A stretch of 59,268 nt of DNA from Pseudomonas sp. S37 (GCF_016658545.1 NZ_JACVZC010000025.1:1-59268), one strand, 5' to 3'; counted from the stretch's first letter, positions 39,864 to 49,152 are shown. The notes: generated from the letters alone by a model not told the origin. Made by a program: numbers and translations.

Positions 39864-40394
39864 TTGACCACCATCGTTTCTGTCCGCCGTAACGGCAAAG
39901 TCGTCATGGGTGGCGACGGCCAGGTATCCCTCGGCAACACCGTGATGAAAGGCAACGCCAAGAAAGTGCGCCGCCTGTACCACGGCCAGGTCATCGCCGG
40001 CTTCGCCGGTGCCACCGCCGACGCCTTCACCCTGTTCGAACGCTTTGAAGGGCAGCTTGAGAAACACCAGGGCCACCTGGTCCGCGCCGCCGTCGAGCTG
40101 GCCAAGGAATGGCGTACCGACCGTTCCCTGAGCCGCCTGGAAGCCATGCTGGCCGTGGCCAACAAGGACGCATCGCTGATCATCACCGGCAACGGTGACG
40201 TGGTCGAACCCGAAGACGGCCTGATCGCCATGGGTTCCGGTGGCGCCTACGCCCAGGCCGCAGCCCGCGCCCTGCTGAACAAGACCGACCTCTCGGCCCG
40301 TGAAATCGCCGAAACCGCCCTGAACATCGCCGGCGACATCTGCGTGTTCACCAACCACAACCTGACCATCGAGGAGCAGGACCTGGCCGACTGA
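39864..40394 (+). CDS. hslV: ATP-dependent protease subunit HslV, TTG start
   Basis: HslV is the proteasome-like peptidase of the HslVU complex. The 176-residue product reads (M)[20 protein letters not shown]; after removal of Met the catalytic N-terminal Thr is exposed, so the initiation codon must be the TTG at 39864-39866. GGAG lies 9 bp upstream. An in-frame ATG at 39816 would bury the catalytic Thr and is rejected. hslU follows after 76 bp. Confidence 0.96.
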   Translation: MTTIVSVRRNGKVVMGGDGQVSLGNTVMKGNAKKVRRLYHGQVIAGFAGATADAFTLFERFEGQLEKHQGHLVRAAVELAKEWRTDRSLSRLEAMLAVANKDASLIITGNGDVVEPEDGLIAMGSGGAYAQAAARALLNKTDLSAREIAETALNIAGDICVFTNHNLTIEEQDLAD

Positions 40395-40409
40395 TTCAGC
40401 TGTTCTGGC

Positions 40410-40434
40410 GCCCCTTCCCGGTGACGGGGCTTTT
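40410..40434 (+). terminator. Possible attenuating hairpin between hslV and hslU
   Basis: GCCCC (40410-40414) pairs with GGGGC (40426-40430), with further CCCG/CGGG pairing possible, followed by TTTT. It could lower hslU relative to hslV. The stem is short. Confidence 0.4.
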
Positions 40435-40470
40435 CCACGCTGACTCATCTGCCCAAGGACCATTTTCATC

Positions 40471-41814
40471 ATGTCCATGACCCCCCGCGAGATCGTCCAC
40501 GAACTCAACCGCCACATCATCGGCCAGGACGACGCCAAGCGCGCCGTGGCCATTGCCCTGCGCAACCGCTGGCGGCGCATGCAGCTCCCAGCCGAGCTGC
40601 GTGCCGAAGTCACGCCGAAGAACATCCTGATGATCGGCCCTACCGGCGTCGGCAAGACCGAAATCGCCCGTCGCCTGGCCAAGCTGGCCAACGCGCCGTT
40701 CCTCAAGGTCGAAGCCACCAAGTTCACCGAAGTGGGCTATGTGGGCCGCGACGTCGAGTCGATCATCCGTGACTTGGCCGATGCCGCGCTGAAGATGCTG
40801 CGCGAGCAGGAAATCGTCCGCGTGCGCCACCGTGCCGAAGACGCCGCCGAAGACCGCATCCTCGATGCCCTGCTGCCACAGGCCCGCGTGACCAGCTTCA
40901 GTGAAGAAGCCGCGCAGACCAGCAGCGACTCCAACACCCGCCAGCTGTTCCGCAAGCGCCTACGCGAAGGCCAGCTGGACGACAAGGAAATCGAGATCGA
41001 AGTGGCTGAAACCGCCGGTGTGGAAATTGCCGCACCGCCTGGCATGGAAGAAATGACCAACCAGCTGCAGAGCCTGTTTGCCAACATGGGCAAAGGCAAG
41101 CGCAAGGCGCGCAAGCTGAAGGTGAAAGAAGCGCTGAAGATGGTTCGCGACGAAGAAGCGAGCCGCCTGGTCAACGAAGAAGAGCTCAAGGCCAAGGCCC
41201 TGGAAGCGGTCGAGCAGCACGGCATCGTGTTCATCGACGAGATCGACAAAGTCGCCAAGCGTGGCAACGTTGGCGGCGCCGACGTGTCCCGTGAAGGTGT
41301 ACAGCGTGACCTGCTGCCGCTGATCGAAGGCTGCACCGTCAACACCAAGCTGGGCATGGTCAAGACCGACCACATTCTGTTCATTGCCTCGGGTGCCTTC
41401 CACCTGAGCAAGCCAAGCGACCTGGTGCCCGAGCTGCAAGGCCGCTTGCCGATTCGCGTTGAGCTGAAGGCACTGACCCCGGAAGACTTCGAGCGCATCC
41501 TGCAGGAGCCGCACGCGTCACTGACCGAGCAGTACCAGGCCCTGCTGAAAACCGAAGGCCTGAACATCGAGTTCGTCGCTGACGGCATCAAGCGCCTGGC
41601 CGAGATTGCCTACCAGGTCAACGAAAAAACCGAGAACATCGGTGCCCGCCGCCTGCACACCCTGCTGGAGCGCTTGCTGGAAGAGGTGTCGTTCAGTGCC
41701 GGTGACCTGGCCAGCGCACATGACGAAACGCCGATCCAGATCGACGCAGCGTATGTGAACAGCCACCTGGGTGAGCTGGCGCAGAACGAAGACCTGTCGC
41801 GGTACATCCTGTAA
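40471..41814 (+). CDS. hslU: ATPase subunit HslU of the HslVU protease
   Basis: A 447-residue AAA+ unfoldase that feeds proteins to HslV. Walker A GPTGVGKT is at 56-63, the pore loop region [15 protein letters not shown] follows, then the I domain (about 110-240), Walker [11 protein letters not shown], and sensor/arginine regions [10 protein letters not shown]. The C-terminus LSRYIL is the tail that docks into HslV. Confidence 0.97.
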   Translation: MSMTPREIVHELNRHIIGQDDAKRAVAIALRNRWRRMQLPAELRAEVTPKNILMIGPTGVGKTEIARRLAKLANAPFLKVEATKFTEVGYVGRDVESIIRDLADAALKMLREQEIVRVRHRAEDAAEDRILDALLPQARVTSFSEEAAQTSSDSNTRQLFRKRLREGQLDDKEIEIEVAETAGVEIAAPPGMEEMTNQLQSLFANMGKGKRKARKLKVKEALKMVRDEEASRLVNEEELKAKALEAVEQHGIVFIDEIDKVAKRGNVGGADVSREGVQRDLLPLIEGCTVNTKLGMVKTDHILFIASGAFHLSKPSDLVPELQGRLPIRVELKALTPEDFERILQEPHASLTEQYQALLKTEGLNIEFVADGIKRLAEIAYQVNEKTENIGARRLHTLLERLLEEVSFSAGDLASAHDETPIQIDAAYVNSHLGELAQNEDLSRYIL

Positions 41815-41827
41815 TACGGCGTCAGCT

Positions 41828-41917
41828 TCTTCGCGGGTAAACCCGCTCCCACAAGGATCACCGCAGGCCACAGACATGTGCCGACCTTTGTAGGAGCGGG
41901 TTTACCCGAGAAAGGGC
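41828..41917. repeat. REP inverted pair
   Basis: Arms TTCGCGGGTAAACCCGCTCC and GTAGGAGCGGGTTTACCCG, the second with a GAGAAAGGG variant end. It is between hslU and the DUF971 gene. Confidence 0.88.
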
Positions 41918-41979
41918 CCTTGAATCCCTCCACCATAAGCTGGAAGCTGTGCTTCATCAGCTCCGGAGAGATTCTGCCC

Positions 41980-42357
41980 ATGGCCCGCCTGCCCACCGCC
42001 ATCAACCTGCACAAAGCCTCGAAAACCCTCAGCCTCACCTACGCCCCCGGCGAGGTCTACACCCTGCCCGCCGAATTCCTGCGCGTGCACTCCCCCTCTG
42101 CCGAGGTCCAGGGCCACGGCAACCCTATCCTGCAGTTCGGCAAGATCAACGTCGGCCTGGTCGGCCTGGAACCTGCCGGCCAGTACGCACTGAAACTGAC
42201 CTTCGACGACGGCCATGACAGCGGCCTGTTCACTTGGGAATACCTTGAACAGCTGTGCCTGCGCCAGCAACAGCTGTGGGCCGAATACCTCGACGAGCTG
42301 CACAAGGCCGGCAAATCCCGCGACCCGGCCGAATCGGTCGTGAAACTCATGCTCTAG
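41980..42357 (+). CDS. DUF971 family protein
   Basis: A 125-residue protein with the DUF971 pattern: INLHKASKTLSLTYAPGE, LPAEFLRVHSPSAEVQGH, VGLVGLEPAGQYALKLTFDD and HDSGLFTWEYL. This domain is also the N-terminal part of gamma-butyrobetaine hydroxylase and is linked to iron-sulfur biology; the stand-alone form is uncharacterised. Start at 41980; upstream ATGs in frame lie inside or next to a REP. It sits between hslVU and the pha cluster, a conserved neighbour in Pseudomonas. Confidence 0.9.
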   Translation: MARLPTAINLHKASKTLSLTYAPGEVYTLPAEFLRVHSPSAEVQGHGNPILQFGKINVGLVGLEPAGQYALKLTFDDGHDSGLFTWEYLEQLCLRQQQLWAEYLDELHKAGKSRDPAESVVKLML

Positions 42358-42373
42358 CGCAAGGCCTGCAGGG

Positions 42374-42393
42374 TTTAGAGCGCATTTTCTAAA
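42374..42393. promoter_or_regulatory. Candidate PhaD operator upstream of phaC1
   Basis: TTTAGA (42374-42379), eight bases, TCTAAA (42388-42393) form a perfect inverted pair. PhaD operators in P. putida are known to have two inverted 6-bp half-sites separated by 8 bp. A matching site lies before phaI (49228-49247). Confidence 0.7.
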
Positions 42394-42415
42394 TTCATCT
42401 GTTTGAATGACTTAC

Positions 42416-42440
42416 AGACAGCCCAGTGACGGGCTGTCTT
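42416..42440. terminator. Stem-loop in the phaC1 leader region
   Basis: AGACAGCCC / GGGCTGTCT, 9-bp perfect stem with a 6-base loop, then TT. It may end the DUF971 transcript or be part of the phaC1 leader. There is no long T run. Confidence 0.45.
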
Positions 42441-42625
42441 GCGCATTACATGAAAGTCGGGTAACCAATGGGTGTGGCAAGTTACCTGCATCAATTTGCA
42501 GGCAGTCAGTACCCCCGCAGCACCGCTGTTCCTTATCACTGGTCACCCGAGTAGCAGTACCGGGCTCAGGGCTGTGCACCCGTCACAGCAACCGGTACTC
42601 GTCTCAGGACAACGGAGCGTCGTAG

Positions 42626-44305
42626 ATGAGTAACAAGAACAACGATGAGCTGCAGCGGCAGGCCTCGGAAAACACCCTGGGGCTGAACCCGGTCATCGGC
42701 ATTCGCCGCAAGGACCTGTTGAGCTCGGCACGTACCGTGCTGCGCCAGGCCGTGCGCCAACCGCTGCACAGCGCCAAGCATGTGGCCCATTTTGGCCTGG
42801 AGCTGAAGAACGTGCTGCTGGGCAAGTCCAGCCTGGCCCCGGAAAGCGACGACCGTCGCTTCAATGACCCGGCCTGGAGCAACAACCCGCTATACCGTCG
42901 CTACCTGCAAACCTACCTGGCCTGGCGCAATGAGCTGCAGGACTGGATCGGCAGCAGCGACCTGTCGCCCCAGGACATCAGCCGCGGCCAGTTCGTCATC
43001 AACCTGATGACCGAGGCCATGGCGCCGACCAACACCCTGTCCAACCCCGCAGCGGTAAAACGCTTCTTCGAAACCGGCGGCAAGAGCCTGCTCGACGGCC
43101 TGTCCAACCTGGCCAAGGACATGGTCAACAATGGCGGCATGCCCAGCCAGGTCAACATGGACGCCTTCGAGGTGGGCAAGAACCTGGGCACCAGCGAAGG
43201 CGCGGTGGTGTACCGCAACGACGTGCTGGAGCTGATCCAGTACAGCCCGATCACCGAACAGGTGCATGCGCGGCCATTGCTGGTGGTGCCGCCGCAGATC
43301 AACAAGTTTTACGTGTTCGACCTCAGCCCGGAAAAAAGCCTGGCCCGCTACTGCCTGCGCTCGCAGCAGCAAACCTTCATCATCAGCTGGCGCAACCCGA
43401 CCAAGGCCCAGCGCGAATGGGGCCTGTCCACCTACATCGACGCGCTCAAGGAAGCGGTCGACGCGGTGCTGGCGATTACCGGCAGCAAGGACCTGAACAT
43501 GCTCGGGGCCTGCTCCGGCGGCATCACCTGCACCGCGCTGGTGGGCCACTATGCCGCCATTAACGAGAACAAGGTCAATGCCCTGACCCTGCTGGTCAGC
43601 GTACTGGACACCACCATGGACAACCAGGTGGCGCTGTTCGTCGACGAGCAGACCCTGGAAGCGGCCAAGCGCCACTCCTACCAGGCCGGCGTGCTGGAAG
43701 GCAGCGAGATGGCCAAGGTGTTCGCCTGGATGCGCCCCAACGACCTGATCTGGAACTACTGGGTCAACAACTACCTGCTCGGCAACGAGCCGCCGGTGTT
43801 CGACATCCTGTTCTGGAACAACGACACCACGCGCCTGCCGGCCGCCTTCCATGGCGACCTGATCGAAATGTTCAAGAGCAACCCGCTGACGCGCCCCGAA
43901 GCCCTGAAAGTGTGCGGCACTGCCATCGACCTGAAGAAAGTGCAGTGCGACATCTTCAGCGTGGCCGGCACCGCTGACCACATTACCCCGTGGCAGTCGT
44001 GCTACCGCTCGGCGCACCTGTTCGGCGGCAAGATCGAGTTCGTGCTATCCAACAGCGGGCATATCCAGAGCATCCTCAACCCGCCGGGCAACCCCAAGGC
44101 GCGCTTCATGACTGGCGCCGATCGCCCGGGTGACCCGGTGGCTTGGCAGGAAAACGCCACCAAGCACGCCGACTCCTGGTGGCTGCACTGGCAAGGCTGG
44201 CTGGCCGAGCGCGCTGGCGAGCTGAAGAAGGCGCCGACCCGCCTGGGCAACCGGGCCTATGCCGCTGGCGAAGCCGCCCCGGGCACCTACGTTCACGAGC
44301 GTTGA
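42626..44305 (+). CDS. phaC1: Class II PHA synthase 1 (medium chain length)
   Basis: PhaC1 polymerises (R)-3-hydroxyacyl-CoA (C6-C14) into polyhydroxyalkanoate on the granule surface. The 559-residue length is that of class II synthases. The lipase-like box GACSGG has nucleophile Cys296; WRNPTKAQREWGLSTYI, WMRPNDLIWNYWVNNYL and SNSGHIQSILNPPGNPKA (catalytic His) are conserved. It heads phaC1-Z-C2-D, with a candidate PhaD site about 230 bp upstream. Confidence 0.98.
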   Translation: MSNKNNDELQRQASENTLGLNPVIGIRRKDLLSSARTVLRQAVRQPLHSAKHVAHFGLELKNVLLGKSSLAPESDDRRFNDPAWSNNPLYRRYLQTYLAWRNELQDWIGSSDLSPQDISRGQFVINLMTEAMAPTNTLSNPAAVKRFFETGGKSLLDGLSNLAKDMVNNGGMPSQVNMDAFEVGKNLGTSEGAVVYRNDVLELIQYSPITEQVHARPLLVVPPQINKFYVFDLSPEKSLARYCLRSQQQTFIISWRNPTKAQREWGLSTYIDALKEAVDAVLAITGSKDLNMLGACSGGITCTALVGHYAAINENKVNALTLLVSVLDTTMDNQVALFVDEQTLEAAKRHSYQAGVLEGSEMAKVFAWMRPNDLIWNYWVNNYLLGNEPPVFDILFWNNDTTRLPAAFHGDLIEMFKSNPLTRPEALKVCGTAIDLKKVQCDIFSVAGTADHITPWQSCYRSAHLFGGKIEFVLSNSGHIQSILNPPGNPKARFMTGADRPGDPVAWQENATKHADSWWLHWQGWLAERAGELKKAPTRLGNRAYAAGEAAPGTYVHER

Positions 44306-44367
44306 GTTGCAGCGCCGTGGCGGCCAGCAGGGCGCCACGGTGTACTTTTCACCCAAGAGTCACGCGC

Positions 44368-45219
44368 ATGCCGCAACCCTATATCTTCAGGACCGTCGAG
44401 CTGGACAACCAGTCCATTCGCACCGCTGTCCGGCCAGGCAAACCGCACTTGACGCCGTTGCTGATTTTCAACGGCATCGGCGCCAACCTGGAGCTGGTGT
44501 TTCCGTTCATCGAAGCATTGGACCCGGACCTGGAAGTAATCGCTTTCGATGTGCCGGGGGTGGGTGGTTCGTCCACCCCGCGCCACCCGTATCGCTTTCC
44601 TGGGCTGGCCAAGCTGACCGCACGCATGCTCGATTACCTCGACTACGGCCAGGTCAATGTCATTGGCGTGTCCTGGGGTGGCGCCCTGGCCCAGCAGTTC
44701 GCCCACGACTACCCCGAGCGCTGCAAGAAGCTGGTGCTGGCAGCCACGGCCGCCGGTGCGGTGATGGTGCCAGGCAAGCCCAAGGTGTTGTGGATGATGG
44801 CCAGCCCCAGGCGTTATGTGCAGCCGTCGCATGTGATCCGCATTGCGCCAATGATCTATGGCGGGGGCTTTCGCCGTGACCCGGACCTGGCCATGCACCA
44901 CGCGGCCAAGGTGCGTTCCGGCGGCAAGCTGGGCTACTACTGGCAGCTGTTTGCCGGGCTGGGCTGGACCAGCATCCACTGGCTGCACAAGATCCAGCAG
45001 CCAACCCTGGTGCTGGCGGGGGACGACGACCCGCTGATCCCGCTGATCAACATGCGCCTGCTGGCCTGGCGGATTCCCAATGCCCAGCTACACATTATCG
45101 ACGACGGCCACTTGTTCCTGATCACCCGGGCCGAGGCCGTCGCCCCGATCATCATGAAGTTCCTCCAGCAAGAACGACAGCGTGCCGTCATGCACCCTCG
45201 CCCGGCAGCGGGCTCGTGA
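44368..45219 (+). CDS. phaZ: Intracellular PHA depolymerase
   Basis: PhaZ releases hydroxyalkanoate monomers from the granule. It is an alpha/beta hydrolase of 283 residues with nucleophile Ser102 in GVSWGG, Asp221 in LAGDDDPL and the catalytic His in DDGHLF. The C-terminal end is poorly conserved (RPAAGS). It follows phaC1 by 62 bp and precedes phaC2 across a composite REP, the standard order. Confidence 0.97.
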   Translation: MPQPYIFRTVELDNQSIRTAVRPGKPHLTPLLIFNGIGANLELVFPFIEALDPDLEVIAFDVPGVGGSSTPRHPYRFPGLAKLTARMLDYLDYGQVNVIGVSWGGALAQQFAHDYPERCKKLVLAATAAGAVMVPGKPKVLWMMASPRRYVQPSHVIRIAPMIYGGGFRRDPDLAMHHAAKVRSGGKLGYYWQLFAGLGWTSIHWLHKIQQPTLVLAGDDDPLIPLINMRLLAWRIPNAQLHIIDDGHLFLITRAEAVAPIIMKFLQQERQRAVMHPRPAAGS

Positions 45220-45232
45220 GGGCGATTCTGGT

Positions 45233-45338
45233 CCCTGTGGGAGCGGGTTCATCGAGGCGTCGAACCGCCGCGAAGATTTCAACTCGGTAAATGGCACCGG
45301 CTTCGCCGGTGTTCGCGGGTGAACCCGCTCCCACAGGG
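45233..45338. repeat. Composite REP with central hairpin and 15-bp insertion
   Basis: The left arm reads GGGAGCGGGTTCA, then an insertion (about TCGAGGCGTCGAACCG) and CCGCGAA; the central module TGGCACCGGCTTCGCCGGTG follows, then a normal right arm. The same insertion, in mirror orientation, is in the element at 58337. It lies in the phaZ-phaC2 gap. Confidence 0.85.
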
Positions 45339-45396
45339 TTCCTGCAAAACCCGTGAGCGTCTTTTTGCCACGAAGGTCAGACAAGGGAGTGTTGCC

Positions 45397-47079
45397 ATGA
45401 CAGACAAACCGGCCAAAGGATCGACAACGCTCCCCGCCACCCGCATGAACGTGCAGAACGCCATCCTCGGCCTGCGTGGCCGCGACCTGCTATCCACGCT
45501 GCGCAATGTCGGCCGCCACGGCCTGCGCCATCCGCTGCATACCGCGCATCATCTGCTGGCCCTGGGCGGGCAGCTGGGGCGGGTGATGCTGGGCGATTCG
45601 CCCTACCAGCCCAACCCGCGGGACGCGCGCTTCAGTGACCCGACGTGGAGCCAGAACCCGCTCTACCGCCGCGGCCTGCAAGCGTACCTGGCCTGGCAGA
45701 AGCAGACCCGCCAATGGATCGACGAAAGCCACCTGCACGACGATGACCGCGCACGTGCGCACTTCCTGTTCAACCTGATCAACGATGCGCTGGCCCCCAG
45801 CAACTCGCTGCTCAACCCACTGGCGGTCAAGGAGCTGTTCAATACCGGCGGCCAGAGCCTGGTGCGTGGCATGGCCCACCTGCTCGAAGACTTGCGGCAC
45901 AACGATGGCCTGCCGCGCCAGGTTGATGAACGCGCCTTCGAAGTGGGCGGTAACCTGGCCGCGACCCCCGGCGCAGTGGTGTTTCGCAACGAACTGCTGG
46001 AGCTGATCCAGTACAGGCCGATGAGCGAAAAACAGCACGCCCGCCCGTTGCTGGTGGTGCCGCCGCAGATCAACAAGTTCTACATCTTTGACCTGAGCAC
46101 GACCAACAGCTTCGTCCAGTACATGCTCAAGAATGGCCTGCAGGTGTTCATGGTCAGCTGGCGCAACCCAGACCCGCGCCACCGTGAATGGGGCCTGTCC
46201 AGCTACGTGCAGGCGCTGGAAGAGGCGCTGAATGCCTGCCGCAGCATCAGCGGCAACCGCGACCCCAACCTGATGGGCGCCTGCGCCGGTGGCCTGACCA
46301 TGGCGGCCCTGCAAGGCCACCTGCAAGCCAAGCAGCAGTTGCGCCGGGTGCGCAGTGCCACCTACCTGGTGAGCTTGCTGGACAGCAAGTTCGAAAGCCC
46401 AGCCAGCCTGTTCGCCGACGAGCAGACCATTGAAGCGGCCAAGCGCCGCTCGTATCAACGCGGTGTGCTGGACGGTGCCGAAGTGGCGCGGATCTTCGCC
46501 TGGATGCGGCCCAACGACCTGATCTGGAACTACTGGGTCAACAACTACCTGCTCGGCAAGACACCACCAGCCTTCGACATCCTCTACTGGAATGCCGACA
46601 GCACCCGCCTGCCTGCCGCACTGCATGGCGACCTGCTGGAGTTCTTCAAGCTCAACCCGTTGACCTACCCGCAAGGGCTGGAGGTGTGCGGCACGCCGAT
46701 CGACCTGCAGCAGGTCAACCTGGACAGCTTTACCGTGGCCGGCAGCAATGACCACATCACCCCTTGGGACGCCGTGTACCGCTCGGCCATGCTGCTGGGT
46801 GGCGAGCGGCGTTTCGTGCTGGCCAACAGCGGGCATATCCAGAGCATCATCAACCCGCCCGGCAACCCCAAGGCCTATTACCTGGCCAACCCGAAACTGA
46901 GCAGTGACCCGCGCGCCTGGTTCCACGACGCCAAGCGCAGCGAAGGCAGCTGGTGGCCGTTGTGGCTGGAATGGATCACCCCGCGCTCCGGCCCGCTCAA
47001 AGCACCACGCACCGAACTGGGCAATGCCACCTACCCACCGCTAGGCCCCGCGCCAGGCACTTACGTGCTGACCCGATGA
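45397..47079 (+). CDS. phaC2: Class II PHA synthase 2
   Basis: The second synthase, 560 residues, parallel to PhaC1: GACAGG with Cys296, WRNPDPRHREWGLSSYV, WMRPNDLIWNYWVNNYL and ANSGHIQSIINPPGNPKA. The two synthases differ in substrate preference and expression. Start at 45397 after AGGGAG; the frame is open further upstream through the REP but without a better start. phaD follows 13 bp later. Confidence 0.98.
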   Translation: MTDKPAKGSTTLPATRMNVQNAILGLRGRDLLSTLRNVGRHGLRHPLHTAHHLLALGGQLGRVMLGDSPYQPNPRDARFSDPTWSQNPLYRRGLQAYLAWQKQTRQWIDESHLHDDDRARAHFLFNLINDALAPSNSLLNPLAVKELFNTGGQSLVRGMAHLLEDLRHNDGLPRQVDERAFEVGGNLAATPGAVVFRNELLELIQYRPMSEKQHARPLLVVPPQINKFYIFDLSTTNSFVQYMLKNGLQVFMVSWRNPDPRHREWGLSSYVQALEEALNACRSISGNRDPNLMGACAGGLTMAALQGHLQAKQQLRRVRSATYLVSLLDSKFESPASLFADEQTIEAAKRRSYQRGVLDGAEVARIFAWMRPNDLIWNYWVNNYLLGKTPPAFDILYWNADSTRLPAALHGDLLEFFKLNPLTYPQGLEVCGTPIDLQQVNLDSFTVAGSNDHITPWDAVYRSAMLLGGERRFVLANSGHIQSIINPPGNPKAYYLANPKLSSDPRAWFHDAKRSEGSWWPLWLEWITPRSGPLKAPRTELGNATYPPLGPAPGTYVLTR

Positions 47080-47092
47080 GCATGCTGACTGG

Positions 47093-47707
47093 ATGAAAAC
47101 CCGCGACCGTATCCTTGAGTGTGCCTTGCAGCTGTTCAACCAGCAGGGCGAGCCGAACGTTTCCACCCTGGAGATTGCCAACGAACTGGGCATCAGCCCG
47201 GGCAACCTGTACTACCACTTCCACGGCAAGGAGCCGCTGGTACTGGGCTTGTTCGAGCGCTTTGAGGAAGCGCTGATGCCATTGCTCGACCCACCGCTGG
47301 AAGTGCGCCTGGACGCCGAAGATTACTGGCTGTTCCTGCACCTGATCGTCGAGCGCATGGCGCAGTACCGTTTTCTGTTCCAGGACCTGTCTAACCTGAC
47401 CGGGCGCCTGCCCAAGCTGGCCCGCGGCATGCGCAGCCTGATCAATGCCCTCAAGCGTACGCTGGCGGCGTTGCTGGCCAGCCTCAAGGGCCAGGGGCTG
47501 GTGGAGAGTGATACCCAGGCGCTGGGGCAACTGGTGGAGCAGATCACCCTGACGCTGATGTTCTCGCTGGATTACCAGCGGGTGCTGGGGCGCGAGGGGG
47601 ATGTGGGGATTGTGGTGTACCAGGTGATGATGCTGGTGGCGCCGCACCTGCAGGCCCAGGCGAGGGCAGCGGCGGAGCAGTTGGCAGTGAAGTACCTGGA
47701 GGGGTAG
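47093..47707 (+). CDS. phaD: PhaD, TetR-family regulator of the pha cluster
   Basis: The 204-residue protein has an N-terminal TetR helix-turn-helix (RDRILECALQLFNQQGEPN, EIANELGISPGNLYYHFHGK) and a ligand-binding helical domain. In P. putida PhaD activates phaC1 and phaI promoters, probably sensing a fatty acyl-CoA metabolite. It is coupled closely to phaC2. Confidence 0.96.
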   Translation: MKTRDRILECALQLFNQQGEPNVSTLEIANELGISPGNLYYHFHGKEPLVLGLFERFEEALMPLLDPPLEVRLDAEDYWLFLHLIVERMAQYRFLFQDLSNLTGRLPKLARGMRSLINALKRTLAALLASLKGQGLVESDTQALGQLVEQITLTLMFSLDYQRVLGREGDVGIVVYQVMMLVAPHLQAQARAAAEQLAVKYLEG

Positions 47708-47737
47708 GCCTGCTCGGGGTGTGTTGCAGTTGCCGAC

Positions 47738-47766
47738 GTATTCGCGGGTAAACCCGCTCCCACAAG
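47738..47766. repeat. REP arm, left flank of a minisatellite
   Basis: GTATTCGCGGGTAAACCCGC then TCCCACAAG. Its partner arm is at 47904-47934; a tandem array separates the two. Confidence 0.85.
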
Positions 47767-47904
47767 GTCTGTGGTGTCTGTGAGAGAGGTTTAGCCCGCG
47801 CCTACAAGGTCTGTGGTGTCTGTGAGAGAGGTTTTGCCCGCTCCTACAAGGTCTGTGGTGTCTGTGAGAGAGGTTTTGCCCGCTTCTACAAGGTCTGTGG
47901 TGTC
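47764..47904. repeat. 42-bp minisatellite, three units plus a partial
   Basis: Units start at 47764, 47806 and 47848, each 42 bp, beginning AAGGTCTGTGGTGTCTGTGA; a fourth breaks off after 15 bp at 47904. Units differ at a few bases (TTTAGCCCGCGCC, TTTTGCCCGCTCC, TTTTGCCCGCTTC). The half GTGAGAGAGGTTTTGCCCG resembles a decayed REP arm. It lies between convergent phaD and phaF. Confidence 0.93.
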
Positions 47905-47934
47905 CCTGTGGGAGCGGGTTCACCCGCGAAGAAG
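47904..47934. repeat. REP arm, right flank of the minisatellite
   Basis: CCCTGTGGGAGCGGGTTCAC then CCGCGAAGAAG. It begins 12 bp before the phaF stop. Confidence 0.85.
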
Positions 47935-47945
47935 GCGACGCGGTA

Positions 47946-48722
47946 TCAGATCAGGGTACCGGTGCCGGTAGGTGCCGACGGGGTGCTGCTGGCCGGGGCG
48001 GCGGTGGGTGCCGGGGCTGCAGTGGCTGCGGGTGCAGCGCTGGCCGCTGGGGCTGCCGGTTTGGCCGCGGCTGGTTTGGCCGGGGCTTTTTTCACCGCTG
48101 GCTTCTTCGCCGCAGCCGGCTTGGCCGCTGCCGGTTTCGCCGCTGGTTTGGCTGCCGCTGGCTTGGCTGCAGGTTTCGCCGCTGCCGTTTTGGCCGCTGG
48201 TTTTGCCGCGGCAGTTTTAGCTGCAGGCTTGGCTGCCGCCGCCTTGGCCAGTGGTTTGGCCGCTGCCTTGCTCGCCGCCGGCTTGGCCGCTGCAGTGCGC
48301 GAAGAAATCGGCGTGACCGAAGCACCGGTCAGTTTCTCGATCTGCTTGGTCAGGCTATCAACCTGCTGGTGCAGGGCCTTGATCTCGTTGCGGCTCGGCA
48401 CACCCAGGCGCGAGATGGCACTGTTCAGGCGCTTGTCGAACGCTTCTTCAAGCTCGCTCCACTTGCCCAGCGCACGGTCCTTCACGCCAGACACACGCGA
48501 AGTGGTCGAGGACTTGGCAGTCTCAGCAACATCTTCGGCGGTTTTCTTCGCCTGCTTCTCGGCCTTCTCGCCATCCTTCACCAGCGAGTCGAACAGCTTG
48601 GGGCCGTCCTGGTCGATCTTCGAATAGATACCCAGCCCCGCCAGCCAGATCTTGCGGGAGTATTTCTCGATCCCGCCGACCCAGGAGCTGCCTTCTTTTT
48701 CGGTGTTCTTCTTGCCAGCCAT
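47946..48722 (-). CDS. phaF: PHA granule-associated phasin PhaF, histone-like tail
   Basis: A 258-residue phasin that coats the granules and binds DNA. The N-terminal phasin domain (about 1-140, with WVGGIEKYSRKIWLAGLGIYSK and a leucine-zipper-like helix) is followed by a histone-H1-like tail with roughly ten AAAKPAA-type repeats that binds nucleoid DNA and helps share granules at division. ATG at 48722 after AGGAGAGC. It is downstream of phaI by 10 bp on the minus strand. Confidence 0.96.
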   Translation of the reverse strand: MAGKKNTEKEGSSWVGGIEKYSRKIWLAGLGIYSKIDQDGPKLFDSLVKDGEKAEKQAKKTAEDVAETAKSSTTSRVSGVKDRALGKWSELEEAFDKRLNSAISRLGVPSRNEIKALHQQVDSLTKQIEKLTGASVTPISSRTAAAKPAASKAAAKPLAKAAAAKPAAKTAAAKPAAKTAAAKPAAKPAAAKPAAKPAAAKPAAAKKPAVKKAPAKPAAAKPAAPAASAAPAATAAPAPTAAPASSTPSAPTGTGTLI

Positions 48723-48732
48723 CCTGCTCTCC

Positions 48733-49152
48733 TTATGGTTTGTGCGCGACGCGCTCAAGCAGCTCGTGCAGCTGTTCAAGCTTGATCGACAGCGCCTCAA
48801 CGTCATGTTTAGACGGAATGCCAAGGCGATTCAAGGCGCGACCTACCCGCGCGTCGAAAGCTTTTTCGATCTTGTCGAGCTGAATTTCTACCTTGCCGCG
48901 TACGCGGCTGACGTCTTCGGCGGCTTCATCGAGCTGGTTGTTGGCCGCATCCAGCTCTTTGTCGATGCGTTTCTTGCCACGCTTCTCGACGCCTTCACCG
49001 GCCTTGACCAGCTCCTGGAAGTAGTCGGAACCTTCCTGGCCAACCCGTGCATAAGCGCCAATGCCTGCCAGCCAGATCTTGCGCGCATACCCGCGCACTT
49101 CGCCCAATGTGCCCGGGGCGTCGTCCTTTTTCTTCACATTCACTTTGGCCAT
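48733..49152 (-). CDS. phaI: PHA granule-associated phasin PhaI
   Basis: The 139-residue phasin matches the N-terminal domain of PhaF: RGYARKIWLAGIGAYARVG, then a helical coiled coil and KAFDARVGRALNRLGIPSK. It coats PHA granules. It heads the phaIF unit, with a candidate PhaD site 76-95 bp upstream. Confidence 0.96.
   Translation of the reverse strand: MAKVNVKKKDDAPGTLGEVRGYARKIWLAGIGAYARVGQEGSDYFQELVKAGEGVEKRGKKRIDKELDAANNQLDEAAEDVSRVRGKVEIQLDKIEKAFDARVGRALNRLGIPSKHDVEALSIKLEQLHELLERVAHKP

Noticed and set aside
47764..47904. CRISPR-like array
   Set aside because: The 42-bp units are directly adjacent with no unique spacers, and no cas genes are near; it is a minisatellite.
48000..48310. 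Repetitive DNA in phaF considered as an independent repeat
   Set aside because: It encodes the AAKP-rich histone-like tail of PhaF in frame; the repetition is explained by the protein.
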